From Panacagrimonas sp. (lineage in GTDB: Bacteria > Pseudomonadota > Gammaproteobacteria > Nevskiales > Nevskiaceae): a DNA stretch of 64,000 bases. Below are positions 46,617-57,544 of this stretch, in pieces. The position numbers and the translations under genes are program-made. Every line of letters begins with the position of its first letter. The first letter of the stretch is position 1. The stretch covers positions 1 through 64,000 of the forward strand of contig NZ_JAJFBP010000009.1 in NCBI RefSeq assembly GCF_020697055.1. Direction: 5' to 3'. The notes beneath the pieces were generated by a model. That model ran no database searches, had not been told where the DNA came from, and saw nothing but the letters and a program-made list of their open reading frames with translations.

Positions 46617-48788
46617 ATGCCCGAACCGCGCTTGCTGACCGATCTCGACAGCTGTGTCGATGCGATCCTCGACGCGGTTGGCAAGGATCCGAAGGTCGGG
46701 CTCGCGCTGGGCCTGGGCAAGCCGGTCGAACTGATCAACGCGCTGTACGCGCGCGCCAAGGCCGATCCTTCGATCCGCCTGACGATCCTCACCGCGCTGT
46801 CGCTGGAAAAGCCGATCCCCGGTTCGAAGCTCGAGGCGGCGTTCATGCAGCCGTTCCTCGATCGCGTGTTCGCCGGCGTTCCGGACCTGCACTACGCGTG
46901 CGATGCGAGCGCGCACAAGCTGCCGCCGAACGTGCGCGTGGTCGAATTCTTCTTCCGGCCCGCCAGCCGCCTGAACCATCCCGAGGCGCAACGCGACTAC
47001 ATCTCGACCAACTACACCTTTGCCGCGCGCGACGTCTTCGCACAGGGTTGCAACGTGGTGCTGCAATCGGTGGCGCGCCGCCAGACCGCGGATGGCACGC
47101 GCTACAGCCTCAGCTGCAATCCCGACACCGGCCCCGAGCTGATCGCGCTGATGCGCGGCGCGCAGGCGCGGGGCGAGCGGCCGCGAATCGCGATCGTCGC
47201 GGCGGTGAACGAGCATCTGCCGTACATGGCGCTCGATGCCGAGGTCGTGCCCGAAACCTTCGACATCGTGCTCGACGATCCGCGCGCGCAGGGCGCGCTG
47301 TTCTCCACACCCAAGACGCCGGTCGGGAGCGCCGACCACGCCATCGGGCTGTACGCCTCGTCGCTGGTGCGCGACGGCGGCACGTTGCAGATCGGCATCG
47401 GCAGCCTCGGCGATGCGATCGTGCACGCGCTGCGAATGCGCCATGCGCACAACGCCGACTATCGCGCCGCGCTCGATGCGCTGGGCGCCACCACGCGCCA
47501 TGGCGCCGAGATCCTCGCCAACGGCGGCATCGATCCGTTCGAGCGCGGCCTGTACGGCGCCACCGAGATGTTCGTCGACGGCTTCTGGCAGCTGTTGCGC
47601 GCCGGCATTCTCACGCGCGAGGTCTACGACTTCTGGGCGCTGCAGCAGCTGATCAACGAAGGCGCCTGCGATCCGGCAGCGCTCGACGCATCGGTGCTCG
47701 ACGGCTTCGTGCGCCTGGGCGTGCGCCTGATCCGCACCCAGGATTTCGCGCGCCTGCAGCACCACGGCCTGTTCCGCGACGACGTGCGCTACGAGAACGG
47801 TCACGTCGTGCTCGCCGATGGCCGCGCGATCCTGGCCAACGTGGCGAACCCCGATTCGCGCAAGGCGCTGGGCGAAGACGCGCTCGGCACGCGGCTGCGC
47901 CGCGGCGTGATCCTGCACGGCGGCTTCTTCCTCGGCCCGCGCGATTTCTACGACGCGTTGCGCGCGATGTCGCAGGACGAACGCGACCGCATCTGCATGA
48001 CCGGCGTCGACAAGGTCAACCAGCTCGATCTGAACCCGCGCCTTTACCGCGAGCAGCGCATCCACGCGCGCTTCATCAACACCGGGATGATGGCCACGCT
48101 CAACGGCGCGGTCGTGTCCGACGGACTGGCCGATGGCCGTGTCGTCTCCGGCGTCGGCGGGCAATACAACTTCGTCGCGCAGGCGCACCAACTGCCGACC
48201 GGCCGCTCGATGCTGATGGTGCGCGCGGTGCGCGTGCCCGAGGACGGCGGTGGGCAGGCCACGAGCAACCTCGTCACCGACTACGGCCACTGCACGATTC
48301 CGCGCCATCTGCGCGACATCCTGATCACCGAGTACGGCATCGCCGACCTGCGCGCGCAGACCGACAGCGAAGTCGCCAAGCGCCTTCTGTGCGTGGCCGA
48401 CTCGCGTTTCCAGTCGCATCTGCTGGAGACGCTGCAGTCGGCGGGACGCATCGAGAAAAGCTGGCGCATTCCCGATGCGTTCCGGCACAACACGCCGGAG
48501 TCGCTGAACGAGCGCCTGCGCGAGGCCACGCGCGCCGGCCATCTGCCCGCGTTTCCGTTCGGCAGCGATTTCACCGAGCAGGAGCTGCGGCTGGCCAAGG
48601 CGCTAAAGCAGGTCAAGGCTCGTGCGGCCTCGACGCCCAAATGGAGGCTCGCGCTCAAAGGCCTGTTCGGTCCGCAACCCGCCGCATCGCAGCGCACGGA
48701 CCTGGCGAGGTTGGGACTGGATCGGCCGCAGTCGCTGGAAGACAAGGTCGCGCGCGCGCTGTTGCTGGAAGCGCTATCTCCACGGTAG
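46617..48788 (+). CDS. Acetyl-CoA hydrolase/transferase family protein
   Basis: 723 residues, longer than the usual ~500-residue 4-hydroxybutyrate/acetate CoA-transferases, with N-terminal and C-terminal extensions. The conserved SGVGGQYNFV (about 503-512) precedes the CoA-transferase C-terminal motifs, and TEYGIADLRAQ closes the core. The C-terminal tail (from about 640) is basic and predicted helical. Its stop codon TAG is the TAG of a GTAG-headed REP element. Acyl specificity is unknown. Confidence 0.88.
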   Translation: MPEPRLLTDLDSCVDAILDAVGKDPKVGLALGLGKPVELINALYARAKADPSIRLTILTALSLEKPIPGSKLEAAFMQPFLDRVFAGVPDLHYACDASAHKLPPNVRVVEFFFRPASRLNHPEAQRDYISTNYTFAARDVFAQGCNVVLQSVARRQTADGTRYSLSCNPDTGPELIALMRGAQARGERPRIAIVAAVNEHLPYMALDAEVVPETFDIVLDDPRAQGALFSTPKTPVGSADHAIGLYASSLVRDGGTLQIGIGSLGDAIVHALRMRHAHNADYRAALDALGATTRHGAEILANGGIDPFERGLYGATEMFVDGFWQLLRAGILTREVYDFWALQQLINEGACDPAALDASVLDGFVRLGVRLIRTQDFARLQHHGLFRDDVRYENGHVVLADGRAILANVANPDSRKALGEDALGTRLRRGVILHGGFFLGPRDFYDALRAMSQDERDRICMTGVDKVNQLDLNPRLYREQRIHARFINTGMMATLNGAVVSDGLADGRVVSGVGGQYNFVAQAHQLPTGRSMLMVRAVRVPEDGGGQATSNLVTDYGHCTIPRHLRDILITEYGIADLRAQTDSEVAKRLLCVADSRFQSHLLETLQSAGRIEKSWRIPDAFRHNTPESLNERLREATRAGHLPAFPFGSDFTEQELRLAKALKQVKARAASTPKWRLALKGLFGPQPAASQRTDLARLGLDRPQSLEDKVARALLLEALSPR

Positions 48789-48805
48789 CCCGGGCGAAGC
48801 CCGGG
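48785..48805 (+). repeat. REP element overlapping a stop codon
   Basis: A GTAG-headed hairpin (CCCGGGC-GAA-GCCCGGG) identical to the left arm of the pair at 102-169. The GTAG begins inside the last codon of the CoA-transferase gene and supplies its TAG stop. Confidence 0.8.
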
Positions 48806-48902
48806 ATCGATGTGCGCGACGCAACGCCCCGGCCACGGGTACTGAAGCACGCGTGCGGGGCCGGTATGATCGCCGGCCTTTTTCCTGCCCGCCCGCCGCC
48901 TC

Positions 48903-49808
48903 ATGTGGTTCCGCAACCTGCTGCCCTATCGCCTGGACGGAAGCTGGACGATGTCCGCCGGGGACTTCGAAAAGAAGCTTGCCTCGCGCACCCTGCAGCC
49001 CTGCACCGGACTCACCGCGCAGACGCAGGGCTGGGTCTCGCCGCGCGGCGACGATCAGCCGCTGGTCTATGGCCAGGGCCGTGAGCTGCTGTTCGCATTC
49101 GGCACCGAGACCAAGCTGCTACCGGCTTCGGTGGTGCGTGACGCGACCAAGGCGCGCGCCGCGCAGACCGAGAAGCGCCTGGGATTCAGGCCGGGCAAGA
49201 AGCAGCTGCGCGAGATCAAGGAGCAGGTCCACGCCGAACTGCTGCCCAAGGCTTTCGCCAAGCGCAGCGCCACGCGCGCGTGGATCAATCCCGAAGCGGG
49301 CTGGCTGGTGGTGGACAGCGCCAGCGCCAAGCGCGGCGACGAGCTCACCACGCTGCTGCGCGACACGCTGGGCGAGTGCCCGTTCTTTCCGCTCGACACG
49401 GCGCAGTCGCCGATGAGCTGCATGACCGCGTGGCTGTCCAAGGGCGACGGCCCCGGCCGGTTCGACCTGGACCAGGACTGCGAGATGAAGAGCGGCGGCG
49501 ACGATCCGGCCGCGGTGCGCTTCGCCCGCCACGGCCTGGAAGGCGACGACGTGCGCCGCCACGTCAAGGACGGCAAGTCGGTCACCAAGCTCGGCCTGGT
49601 CTGGAACGATCGCGTGCGCCTGGTGCTCGCCGATCCCGGCGTGGTGCGGCGCGTGCGCTTCGAGATGATCGAGCAGGATCGCGTCGAGAACGAACCGCAG
49701 GGCGATGCCGACGAACGCTTCGATGCCGACTTCGCGCTGATGAGCGGCGAGCTGACCAAACTGCTCGGCGACCTGCTCGAAGCACTCGGCGGCGCGGCGG
49801 CGCGGTAG
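48903..49808 (+). CDS. rdgC: RdgC, recombination-associated protein
   Basis: 301 residues, close to E. coli RdgC (303). It opens MWFRNLLPYRLDG and includes the LGFRPGKKQLREIKEQV helix and the MTAWLSKGDGP segment. RdgC forms a ring-shaped dimer around duplex DNA and restrains RecA/RecFOR. The reading frame ends in the TAG of a GTAG-headed REP element. Confidence 0.95.
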   Translation: MWFRNLLPYRLDGSWTMSAGDFEKKLASRTLQPCTGLTAQTQGWVSPRGDDQPLVYGQGRELLFAFGTETKLLPASVVRDATKARAAQTEKRLGFRPGKKQLREIKEQVHAELLPKAFAKRSATRAWINPEAGWLVVDSASAKRGDELTTLLRDTLGECPFFPLDTAQSPMSCMTAWLSKGDGPGRFDLDQDCEMKSGGDDPAAVRFARHGLEGDDVRRHVKDGKSVTKLGLVWNDRVRLVLADPGVVRRVRFEMIEQDRVENEPQGDADERFDADFALMSGELTKLLGDLLEALGGAAAR

Positions 49809-49901
49809 GGCGGGAAAGCGGCCGCGTCAGCGGCCGCGCATCCCGCCGGAGAATGTCGACCCCGGCGGCATGCGCGGCCTTCGGCGGCTCTCCCGCCCTA
49901 C
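49805..49901. repeat. REP-like inverted pair after rdgC
   Basis: GTAGGGCGGG at 49805-49814 and its inverse CCCGCCCTAC at 49892-49901 bound a region with a first hairpin (outer stem GGCGGGA/TCCCGCC, inner GCGGCCGC/GCGGCCGC). The left GTAG supplies the stop codon of rdgC. The hairpin sequence differs from the CCCGGGC-type REP at 102 and 48785, so two REP families are present. Confidence 0.75.
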
Positions 49902-49909
49902 GCAACATG

Positions 49910-50593
49910 TCACACGGTCAGCAGCTCTTCGAAGAACGCGCCGATCCGGCGCTGTCGATCGACGAAGTGGATCTCGAGGATCCAGTGGCGCTCGCGGCCC
50001 CGCGAGTCGAGCCCGCGCATCCGCTCGTGGTGCCGGGCGTCGGCCACGCCGCTGGTCATGTTCTCCGGCAGATCCTTGTGCGGAAACTCGCCGACCAGGT
50101 GTCCCGCGATGATCCCGCCGCATTCCCACCCGGCCTGCGCCGCCAGCACGTGGAGGTGTTCGAACAGCTGCGCGCCGGTGATGTCCGGATGGTCGTTGAA
50201 GTGCTGCTTGGCCAGCCCGAACGCGCGCTCCGCGTCGGCCACCAGGCGTCGCTTGTGCGGATCGTCGCCGACCACGAACGTGCGACCGACGTCGGCCTCC
50301 CAGGCCTCGAACACCGGGCCGAGGTCGATGAAGACGATGTCGTCCTCGTCGATCACGCGCTCCGGCGGGTTTTCGTTGTAGATCGCCAGCGTGTTCGGCC
50401 CCGCGCGTACGAGGCGCTTGTGCCAGTTCACGCGCAGGTCGAACTCGCGCTCGCCCAGCTCGGCGATCTCGCGCGTCAGCCGCGACTCCGTGATGCCCGG
50501 CCGGATCAGCTCGCGCTCGATGCGGTCGAACAGCGCGACCGCCTTTCGCTGGGCCTGCGCCAGCGCGGCGCTGCGATCGGTCTCGGCCGTCAT
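49910..50593 (-). CDS. M24 family metallopeptidase (Xaa-Pro peptidase-like)
   Basis: 227 residues of a pita-bread fold. Metal ligands are visible: D in FIDLGPVFE, D in ADVGRTF, H in GHLVGEFPH and E in LEIHFVDRQ, plus E near the end. Its small size resembles methionine aminopeptidase-sized M24 proteins lacking the N-terminal domain of aminopeptidase P. It starts 10 bases downstream of the speA stop and may be co-transcribed. Specificity unknown. Confidence 0.85.
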   Translation of the reverse strand: MTAETDRSAALAQAQRKAVALFDRIERELIRPGITESRLTREIAELGEREFDLRVNWHKRLVRAGPNTLAIYNENPPERVIDEDDIVFIDLGPVFEAWEADVGRTFVVGDDPHKRRLVADAERAFGLAKQHFNDHPDITGAQLFEHLHVLAAQAGWECGGIIAGHLVGEFPHKDLPENMTSGVADARHHERMRGLDSRGRERHWILEIHFVDRQRRIGAFFEELLTV

Positions 50594-50603
50594 GGCGCGC
50601 CGA

Positions 50604-52493
<1,890 letters not shown>

Positions 52494-52567
52494 GAGGTGG
52501 TCACCGAATGGGGAAGCGCGAGCCGTATACTCGCCGTCCGATTTTAGGCGGCGCGCAGGTTTCCGAC

Positions 52568-53422
52568 ATGACACTGGATCAGAGCTGGTTCTCGGAGGCG
52601 GTCGCCGCCACCGGTACGGCGTTCTCCCTCAAGGGCCACAAGCTGCACGAGGAGCAGACGCCGTACCAGAAGATCGAGATCTGGGAGACCCAGACGTTCG
52701 GATATCTGATGACCATCGACGGCTGCACGATGGTCTCGACGCGGGACAATTTCCTGTACCACGAGATGATGTCGCACGTGGCGCTGCACTCGCATCCCGA
52801 CCCGCAGAACGTGGTCATCGTCGGCGGCGGCGACTGCGGCACGCTCAGCGAAGTGCTCAAGCATCCCGGGGTGAAGTCGGCCACCCAGGTCGAGATCGAC
52901 GAGCGCGTGACCCGCCTGTCGGAGAAGTACTTCCCGGAACTGTGCACGCGCAATTCCGATCCGCGCGCGACGCTGTTCTTCGGCGACGGCATCAAGTGGA
53001 TGAAGGAGGCCAGGCCCGGTTCGATCGACCTGATCATCATCGACTCGACCGATCCGGTCGGACCGGCCGAGGGCCTGTTCGGAAAGCGTTTCTATCTCGA
53101 CTGCATCAAGGCCCTGAAGCCCGACGGCATGCTGGTGCAGCAGTCCGAATCGCCGCTGCTGCACCTGGATCTGATCGGCGAGATGCACTCGGCGATGCGC
53201 GAGGCGGGCTTTGCGCGCACCCACCTGTTCCACTTTCCGCAGGTGATCTATCCGTCGGGCTGGTGGTCGGGATCCATCGCCACCCGGAGCGATGCGCCGC
53301 TGCGCGAGCGCCTCGACGCCAAGGCGCTCGCGGCGCTGGAGACGAAGTTCTACAACGCCGACACGCATCGGGGGGCCTTCGCGCTGCCCTCGTACGTGCG
53401 CGAAGCGCTCGACCGCGACTGA
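52568..53422 (+). CDS. speE: Spermidine synthase
   Basis: 284 residues. The N-terminal strand domain has KIEIWETQTFGYLMTIDG; the catalytic domain carries VIVGGGDCGTLSEVLKHP (decarboxylated-SAM binding) and the IIIDSTDPVGPAEGLF gatekeeper loop with the catalytic Asp. It transfers aminopropyl groups to putrescine. With divergent speA it supplies polyamines. Confidence 0.97.
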   Translation: MTLDQSWFSEAVAATGTAFSLKGHKLHEEQTPYQKIEIWETQTFGYLMTIDGCTMVSTRDNFLYHEMMSHVALHSHPDPQNVVIVGGGDCGTLSEVLKHPGVKSATQVEIDERVTRLSEKYFPELCTRNSDPRATLFFGDGIKWMKEARPGSIDLIIIDSTDPVGPAEGLFGKRFYLDCIKALKPDGMLVQQSESPLLHLDLIGEMHSAMREAGFARTHLFHFPQVIYPSGWWSGSIATRSDAPLRERLDAKALAALETKFYNADTHRGAFALPSYVREALDRD

Positions 53423-53437
53423 GACGCGCCGCTACGC

Positions 53438-54241
53438 CTACAGCTTGCGCAGCGTGAACACCATGAAGGTGTAGCGCAGATCGAACTCGCGCCAGTGGAC
53501 CACGCGGTCCTTGGCGGTCAGGTCGAGCGGCCCGGTCAGTTCCAGCCCGTGCGCACGCGCCATCCCGATGGCCTCTTCGATCTGCGCCTTGTCGAAGACG
53601 CGGATCGGAGCGCCGTACGCGCGCTGCCCGCGGCAGTCGGTCGGCGTCTCGAAGTAGTCGGTCGAGGTCACCAGGTGTCCGCCCGGGACCAGGATCCTCG
53701 ACATCTCGGCAAAGTAAGCGTCCACGTCCACGCCGTGCTCGATCACGCTCAGGCAGGTGATCGCATCGAAGCTCCCGGGCGCGAAATCCGTGCGCGTGAT
53801 GTCGGCGTGCTGGTAGCGGATCGACGCGCGCTGGATCGGGCGGTCGTACACGAGGTTGCCCGCGGTCAGATCGCGATAGCCGTAGTAGTAGAGCCACGGC
53901 AGGATCATCGAATACGTCTCGCCGCCCGCATCGAAGATCCGTCCGTTGGTCGGCACGTGGCGGCGGACCACGTCCAGCGCCGCAAGGCAGTCCCAGTTCT
54001 TGGGCAGATCGTCCACCAGCGGCAAGCCGATGGCCCGCACCCGATCGACCGATTGGCGGACCTGTGCCATGTCCATCAGCACGCCGTTGTGCCACGGCGC
54101 GTCGGGCTCGGCGCGGGGTGCGTCGGAACGCGCGCCATGACGCAGGCGCATCGACAGCCGAAATCCCGGGTCCGAAGTTTCGACGCCGCGCAGCAGCGCG
54201 GTCTTGACCGGTCTGAGCATCGTGACCATGGCCTTGAGCAT
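53438..54241 (-). CDS. SAM-dependent methyltransferase
   Basis: 267 residues from ATG 54241 with GAGGGAGG upstream. The SAM-binding motif I reads GRIFDAGGETYSM (about 89-101), followed by a motif-II acidic position and the ITCLSVIEHG motif IV/post-II of class I methyltransferases. FDKAQIEEAIGMARAHG is typical of small-molecule or sugar methyltransferases. It is on the minus strand next to the glucanase gene, at the edge of the polysaccharide locus, and may methylate a sugar of the polymer. Substrate unknown. Confidence 0.8.
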   Translation of the reverse strand: MLKAMVTMLRPVKTALLRGVETSDPGFRLSMRLRHGARSDAPRAEPDAPWHNGVLMDMAQVRQSVDRVRAIGLPLVDDLPKNWDCLAALDVVRRHVPTNGRIFDAGGETYSMILPWLYYYGYRDLTAGNLVYDRPIQRASIRYQHADITRTDFAPGSFDAITCLSVIEHGVDVDAYFAEMSRILVPGGHLVTSTDYFETPTDCRGQRAYGAPIRVFDKAQIEEAIGMARAHGLELTGPLDLTAKDRVVHWREFDLRYTFMVFTLRKL

Positions 54242-54266
54242 GCCTCCCTCGTGATGTGGGCTCACG

Positions 54267-56180
54267 TCATTCGACAAAGGACGAGAGCACCTTGACGTAA
54301 TTCGCCTGGATGCTGATGGAGGGCTCCGTGATGGAGTACGACGCCTGGCGTCCGTGTGCATTCCAGTCCCGATACGACTTCTGCGGCGGCTGCCCGACCG
54401 GCGGAACGAGCGCCGGCGGCACCCCGTCCTTCAAGGCGCTCGCGTTGGGGCCGCCGGTGACGAAACCGGGCGCGGGACCGCATTCGGATTCGAGTGCGTT
54501 GGACCAGCGCGAACCGGGCGCGAACCACTGGCTGAACGCCTCGTTGACCGAGCGCGTCGCGCCCAGCGGATACATGTTGGTCATGTAGACCATGCCGAAC
54601 GGATTGACGCCGTGCAGGTAGTGCAGCGTCTCGAGCGCCCGGGCGCGAAATTCGGTCGCGCGCCCGGGCATCAGCCCGAAGGCCGGCATGTCGAGATTGC
54701 TGCCCGCGTAGTTGAGGCGGATGGTGTTGCTGCCCCAGTGGTACTGCTCCCGGTGCAGGTAGTTGCGATAAAGGTCTTCGTCGTCGATGCCGTAGACGTG
54801 GGTCTTTGCCGATCCGGCGTCCGCCAGCTTGGCTTCGAGAATCGAGCGCTTCACGTCCGGATCCGCGCCGGCAAGCGTGGTGTAGAACAGCAGCGAATCG
54901 CCGAAATGCGCGTCGTAGCGCGACCAGCCGAAATCGTGGAACGGACGCAGGCGCCGGTAGTTCGCCTTCACGTGGATGTTGAAGCGCGGCTCGCCCGTGA
55001 TCGCGAACAGGTAGATGGCGGCGACGACCGAGAGCGCGTCCTGCGTCGGTGCGTCCACGTCGGCGTCGCCCGACAGCACTTTCTGTTCGTCGCAATCGGT
55101 TTCTCGCCGCGGGCTTTCGGTGAAAGCGTCGAATCCGCGCGCCGCACGTCGCCGAAGATCGCGCGCCTGACGCTCGAGGCCGTGCACGCGATCGAGCACC
55201 AGCGCCGCGTGGGCGAACATCGCGGCCGACGAGATCGTCGCCGAGGTGCAGGTTCCCACGTAGTAGCGCGCCTGACGGTCGCTGCTCGGCGGTGACGCCG
55301 GCGCATGCCGGGTCACACCCACCTTGAGCAACGAAGTCCCATCCTTGTTCTGCATTTTTTTCAGCCAGTCGATCTGCCAAAGCACTTCGTCGAGCAGGTC
55401 GGGCACGCCGTTGCCGGACTCGGGAATGCCGACGTCGTCCGTGAACGCGCCGGGGGCCCGCAGGTAAGCCGTGAGCAAGGAATGTACCGCCCCGCTCGCG
55501 AAGGTCACGTACTTGTTCGTATCCCCCGCATCGAACCAGCCGCCGCTGAGGTCCCGTGCGCTCGAGGCGTCTTTCGGACGACGGATGTCCCGCGCTTCGG
55601 TGTCCTGCAATTTGCCGGCATACGCGGGGGAATCCGTCCAACATGCATCGGCGAACGGCTGCGACTTTGCACATCCACTGCGTTGATAGAAGAACACGCG
55701 CAGCGCTGTACGCAGCAGCGGCGCGTAAACGGCACGGTCGATGCGAAACACGGCCGACCGCCGACCGCGTTCCCGATCGAACAGGTAGTAGGCGCCGGGT
55801 TCCCGAACGCGGGTGAAGTCGAACCACCAGCCGGAATCGCCCGACGAAGGCTGGACCGCGCCGCCGCGCCACGGCTGCAGCGGTCCGGAGAACACCACGC
55901 GGTGGTTGGCGGCCGATCGCACGTCGTAGCCGGTGCGACCGGGGGCGAAACGGTCGCCTGCATCGAAGCCCCGATGGGGTGTGCGGATCACCGCCACCTT
56001 CGGGTCGGTGGGGCGGTAGCCGAATTGGTCGACGAGGATATGAGGATCAAAGGGAGGGGTCGAAGGGTTCTGCGACGCGGTGGTGCGAGCCACGGCGGAG
56101 CCGCTGCACAGCACGCCGACGAGGACCAGAGCCAGCGCGAGGCCCGCGCCGGAGCCGCCTTTCCGAGCGTTTTTGATCAT
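54267..56180 (-). CDS. Secreted glycoside hydrolase family 9 (endoglucanase-like)
   Basis: 637 residues from ATG 56180. A signal peptide (about 1-33) is followed by an immunoglobulin-like CelD_N domain (about 45-140) and an (alpha/alpha)6 catalytic barrel. The GH9 catalytic signature GGWFDAGDTNKY has its Asp pair at 217/220, and the C-terminal proton donor is Glu619 in SITEPSIS. The GVNPFGMVYMTN region is the usual second GH9 block. GH9 enzymes cut beta-1,4-glucans. Divergent from a polymerase gene in a surface-polysaccharide locus, it may trim or release the polymer rather than degrade plant cellulose; that is inference. Confidence 0.88.
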   Translation of the reverse strand: MIKNARKGGSGAGLALALVLVGVLCSGSAVARTTASQNPSTPPFDPHILVDQFGYRPTDPKVAVIRTPHRGFDAGDRFAPGRTGYDVRSAANHRVVFSGPLQPWRGGAVQPSSGDSGWWFDFTRVREPGAYYLFDRERGRRSAVFRIDRAVYAPLLRTALRVFFYQRSGCAKSQPFADACWTDSPAYAGKLQDTEARDIRRPKDASSARDLSGGWFDAGDTNKYVTFASGAVHSLLTAYLRAPGAFTDDVGIPESGNGVPDLLDEVLWQIDWLKKMQNKDGTSLLKVGVTRHAPASPPSSDRQARYYVGTCTSATISSAAMFAHAALVLDRVHGLERQARDLRRRAARGFDAFTESPRRETDCDEQKVLSGDADVDAPTQDALSVVAAIYLFAITGEPRFNIHVKANYRRLRPFHDFGWSRYDAHFGDSLLFYTTLAGADPDVKRSILEAKLADAGSAKTHVYGIDDEDLYRNYLHREQYHWGSNTIRLNYAGSNLDMPAFGLMPGRATEFRARALETLHYLHGVNPFGMVYMTNMYPLGATRSVNEAFSQWFAPGSRWSNALESECGPAPGFVTGGPNASALKDGVPPALVPPVGQPPQKSYRDWNAHGRQASYSITEPSISIQANYVKVLSSFVE

Positions 56181-56218
56181 GTTTCGCGTGCCGTCATACG
56201 ACCGAATACCATCCGCAA

Positions 56219-57544
56219 ATGAAGGTCGACTCTGCAATTTCGCGTCCACCGCTGGCAAATGCGCCGACGCGGACGTGGTCGCGCGATGCCATGCATCCCT
56301 GGCCGGTGACGTTGCTGTGGTCCTGCGCCTTCGTCTTCACCGTCATCGAGATCACGAACACCACGTTCGGCGCGATGACGCTGAGCTTCAAGCAGATGTG
56401 GCTGCCGCCGCTGCTGTTCGCCGGGTTCCTGATCGTGCGCCGCTTCAGCCTGACGCTCGCGCTGCTACCGCACCTGAACACCGGCATGTTCCTGACGCTG
56501 GCCTGGGCTCTGCTCAGCGCCGCGTGGTCGCCGTTGCCGGGCTACACGGTGTCCCAGGTGGTGGCGATCACCGGCGTGTCGATGATCGCGATCGCGTTCA
56601 GCGTCGTGTCCTGGCGCCCGGGGCGGTTCGAGGACGTGCTGACGACGACGGTGACCACGGTGCTGGTGCTCTCGCTGGTCTATGCCGTGGTCTTCCCTGC
56701 ATGGGGCGTGCACTCGGAATCCGACTTCTCGCTGGCCGGATCGTGGCGCGGCATCACGTACCAGAAGAACTCGCTCGGCCAGGTTGCCACCGTCGGCCTG
56801 ATCCTGTGGACCTACCGGATGCTGACGCGCCGCAATTCGTGGCAGGCGTGTCTGCTGGGCATCGCGTTGTCGGTCTTCATGGTGGTGAAGTCGCGCAGCA
56901 ACACCGCGCTGGTGGCCGCAACGCTGTCCTGCATGATGATGTTCGCGATCCTGCGGCCGGCGCTGCTGCTGAGCGGCGCGGCGCGGCAGCTGATCTTCGT
57001 GTCGCTGGCCCTGGTCATCCCGGTGGTCGGCTTCCTGGCCGTCGCCACCGATCTGCTGCAACCGATCGGCGAGTTCTTCGGCAAGGGCGGCACGTTCACG
57101 GGCCGCGCCGACATCTGGCGAGAGGTCTTCGTCGAGATCGCCAAGCATCCGATCATGGGGATCGGCTTCAGCGCGTTCTGGGGCGGCGAGTACTCGCTGG
57201 CCGGCAACATCATCCGCAAGCTGGGCTGGGCGGTCCCCGGCGCGCACAACGGCTATCTCGACATCATCAACGAGCTCGGCCTGATCGGCATCACGTTCTT
57301 CGCGATCTTCCTGGCGCTGCATGCCCGTGCGCTGGGCCAGTTGTCGCGGTTCGATCGTCCGAGGTTCGCGCTGCTGGCGGGCCTGTTCCTCTACCTCGTG
57401 CTGGTCGACTTCTCCGAGAGCGGCTGGTTTCGTCCCATCACGCAGACGCACCTGATCGGCATGTACTGCTCCATCGAAGTCTCCCGTCTCCTGCTGCAGC
57501 GCCGTTTCGCGCTCGCCAGCCACCGCGAGGCGCAACGCCCGTGA
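56219..57544 (+). CDS. O-antigen ligase/Wzy-like polymerase
   Basis: 441 residues, about eleven hydrophobic helices, with the conserved Wzy_C-type periplasmic loop (GRADIWREVFVEIAKHPIMGIGFSAFWGG, about 300-330, then HNGYLDIINELGLIG). Such proteins either polymerise repeat units or ligate them to a carrier. It is the first plus-strand gene of the locus and overlaps hddA by four bases (GTGA). Confidence 0.85.
   Translation: MKVDSAISRPPLANAPTRTWSRDAMHPWPVTLLWSCAFVFTVIEITNTTFGAMTLSFKQMWLPPLLFAGFLIVRRFSLTLALLPHLNTGMFLTLAWALLSAAWSPLPGYTVSQVVAITGVSMIAIAFSVVSWRPGRFEDVLTTTVTTVLVLSLVYAVVFPAWGVHSESDFSLAGSWRGITYQKNSLGQVATVGLILWTYRMLTRRNSWQACLLGIALSVFMVVKSRSNTALVAATLSCMMMFAILRPALLLSGAARQLIFVSLALVIPVVGFLAVATDLLQPIGEFFGKGGTFTGRADIWREVFVEIAKHPIMGIGFSAFWGGEYSLAGNIIRKLGWAVPGAHNGYLDIINELGLIGITFFAIFLALHARALGQLSRFDRPRFALLAGLFLYLVLVDFSESGWFRPITQTHLIGMYCSIEVSRLLLQRRFALASHREAQRP

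Noticed and set aside
46458-48542. 694-codon minus-strand frame opposite the CoA-transferase gene
   Set aside because: Antisense to a long conserved protein and without a ribosome binding site or known motif.
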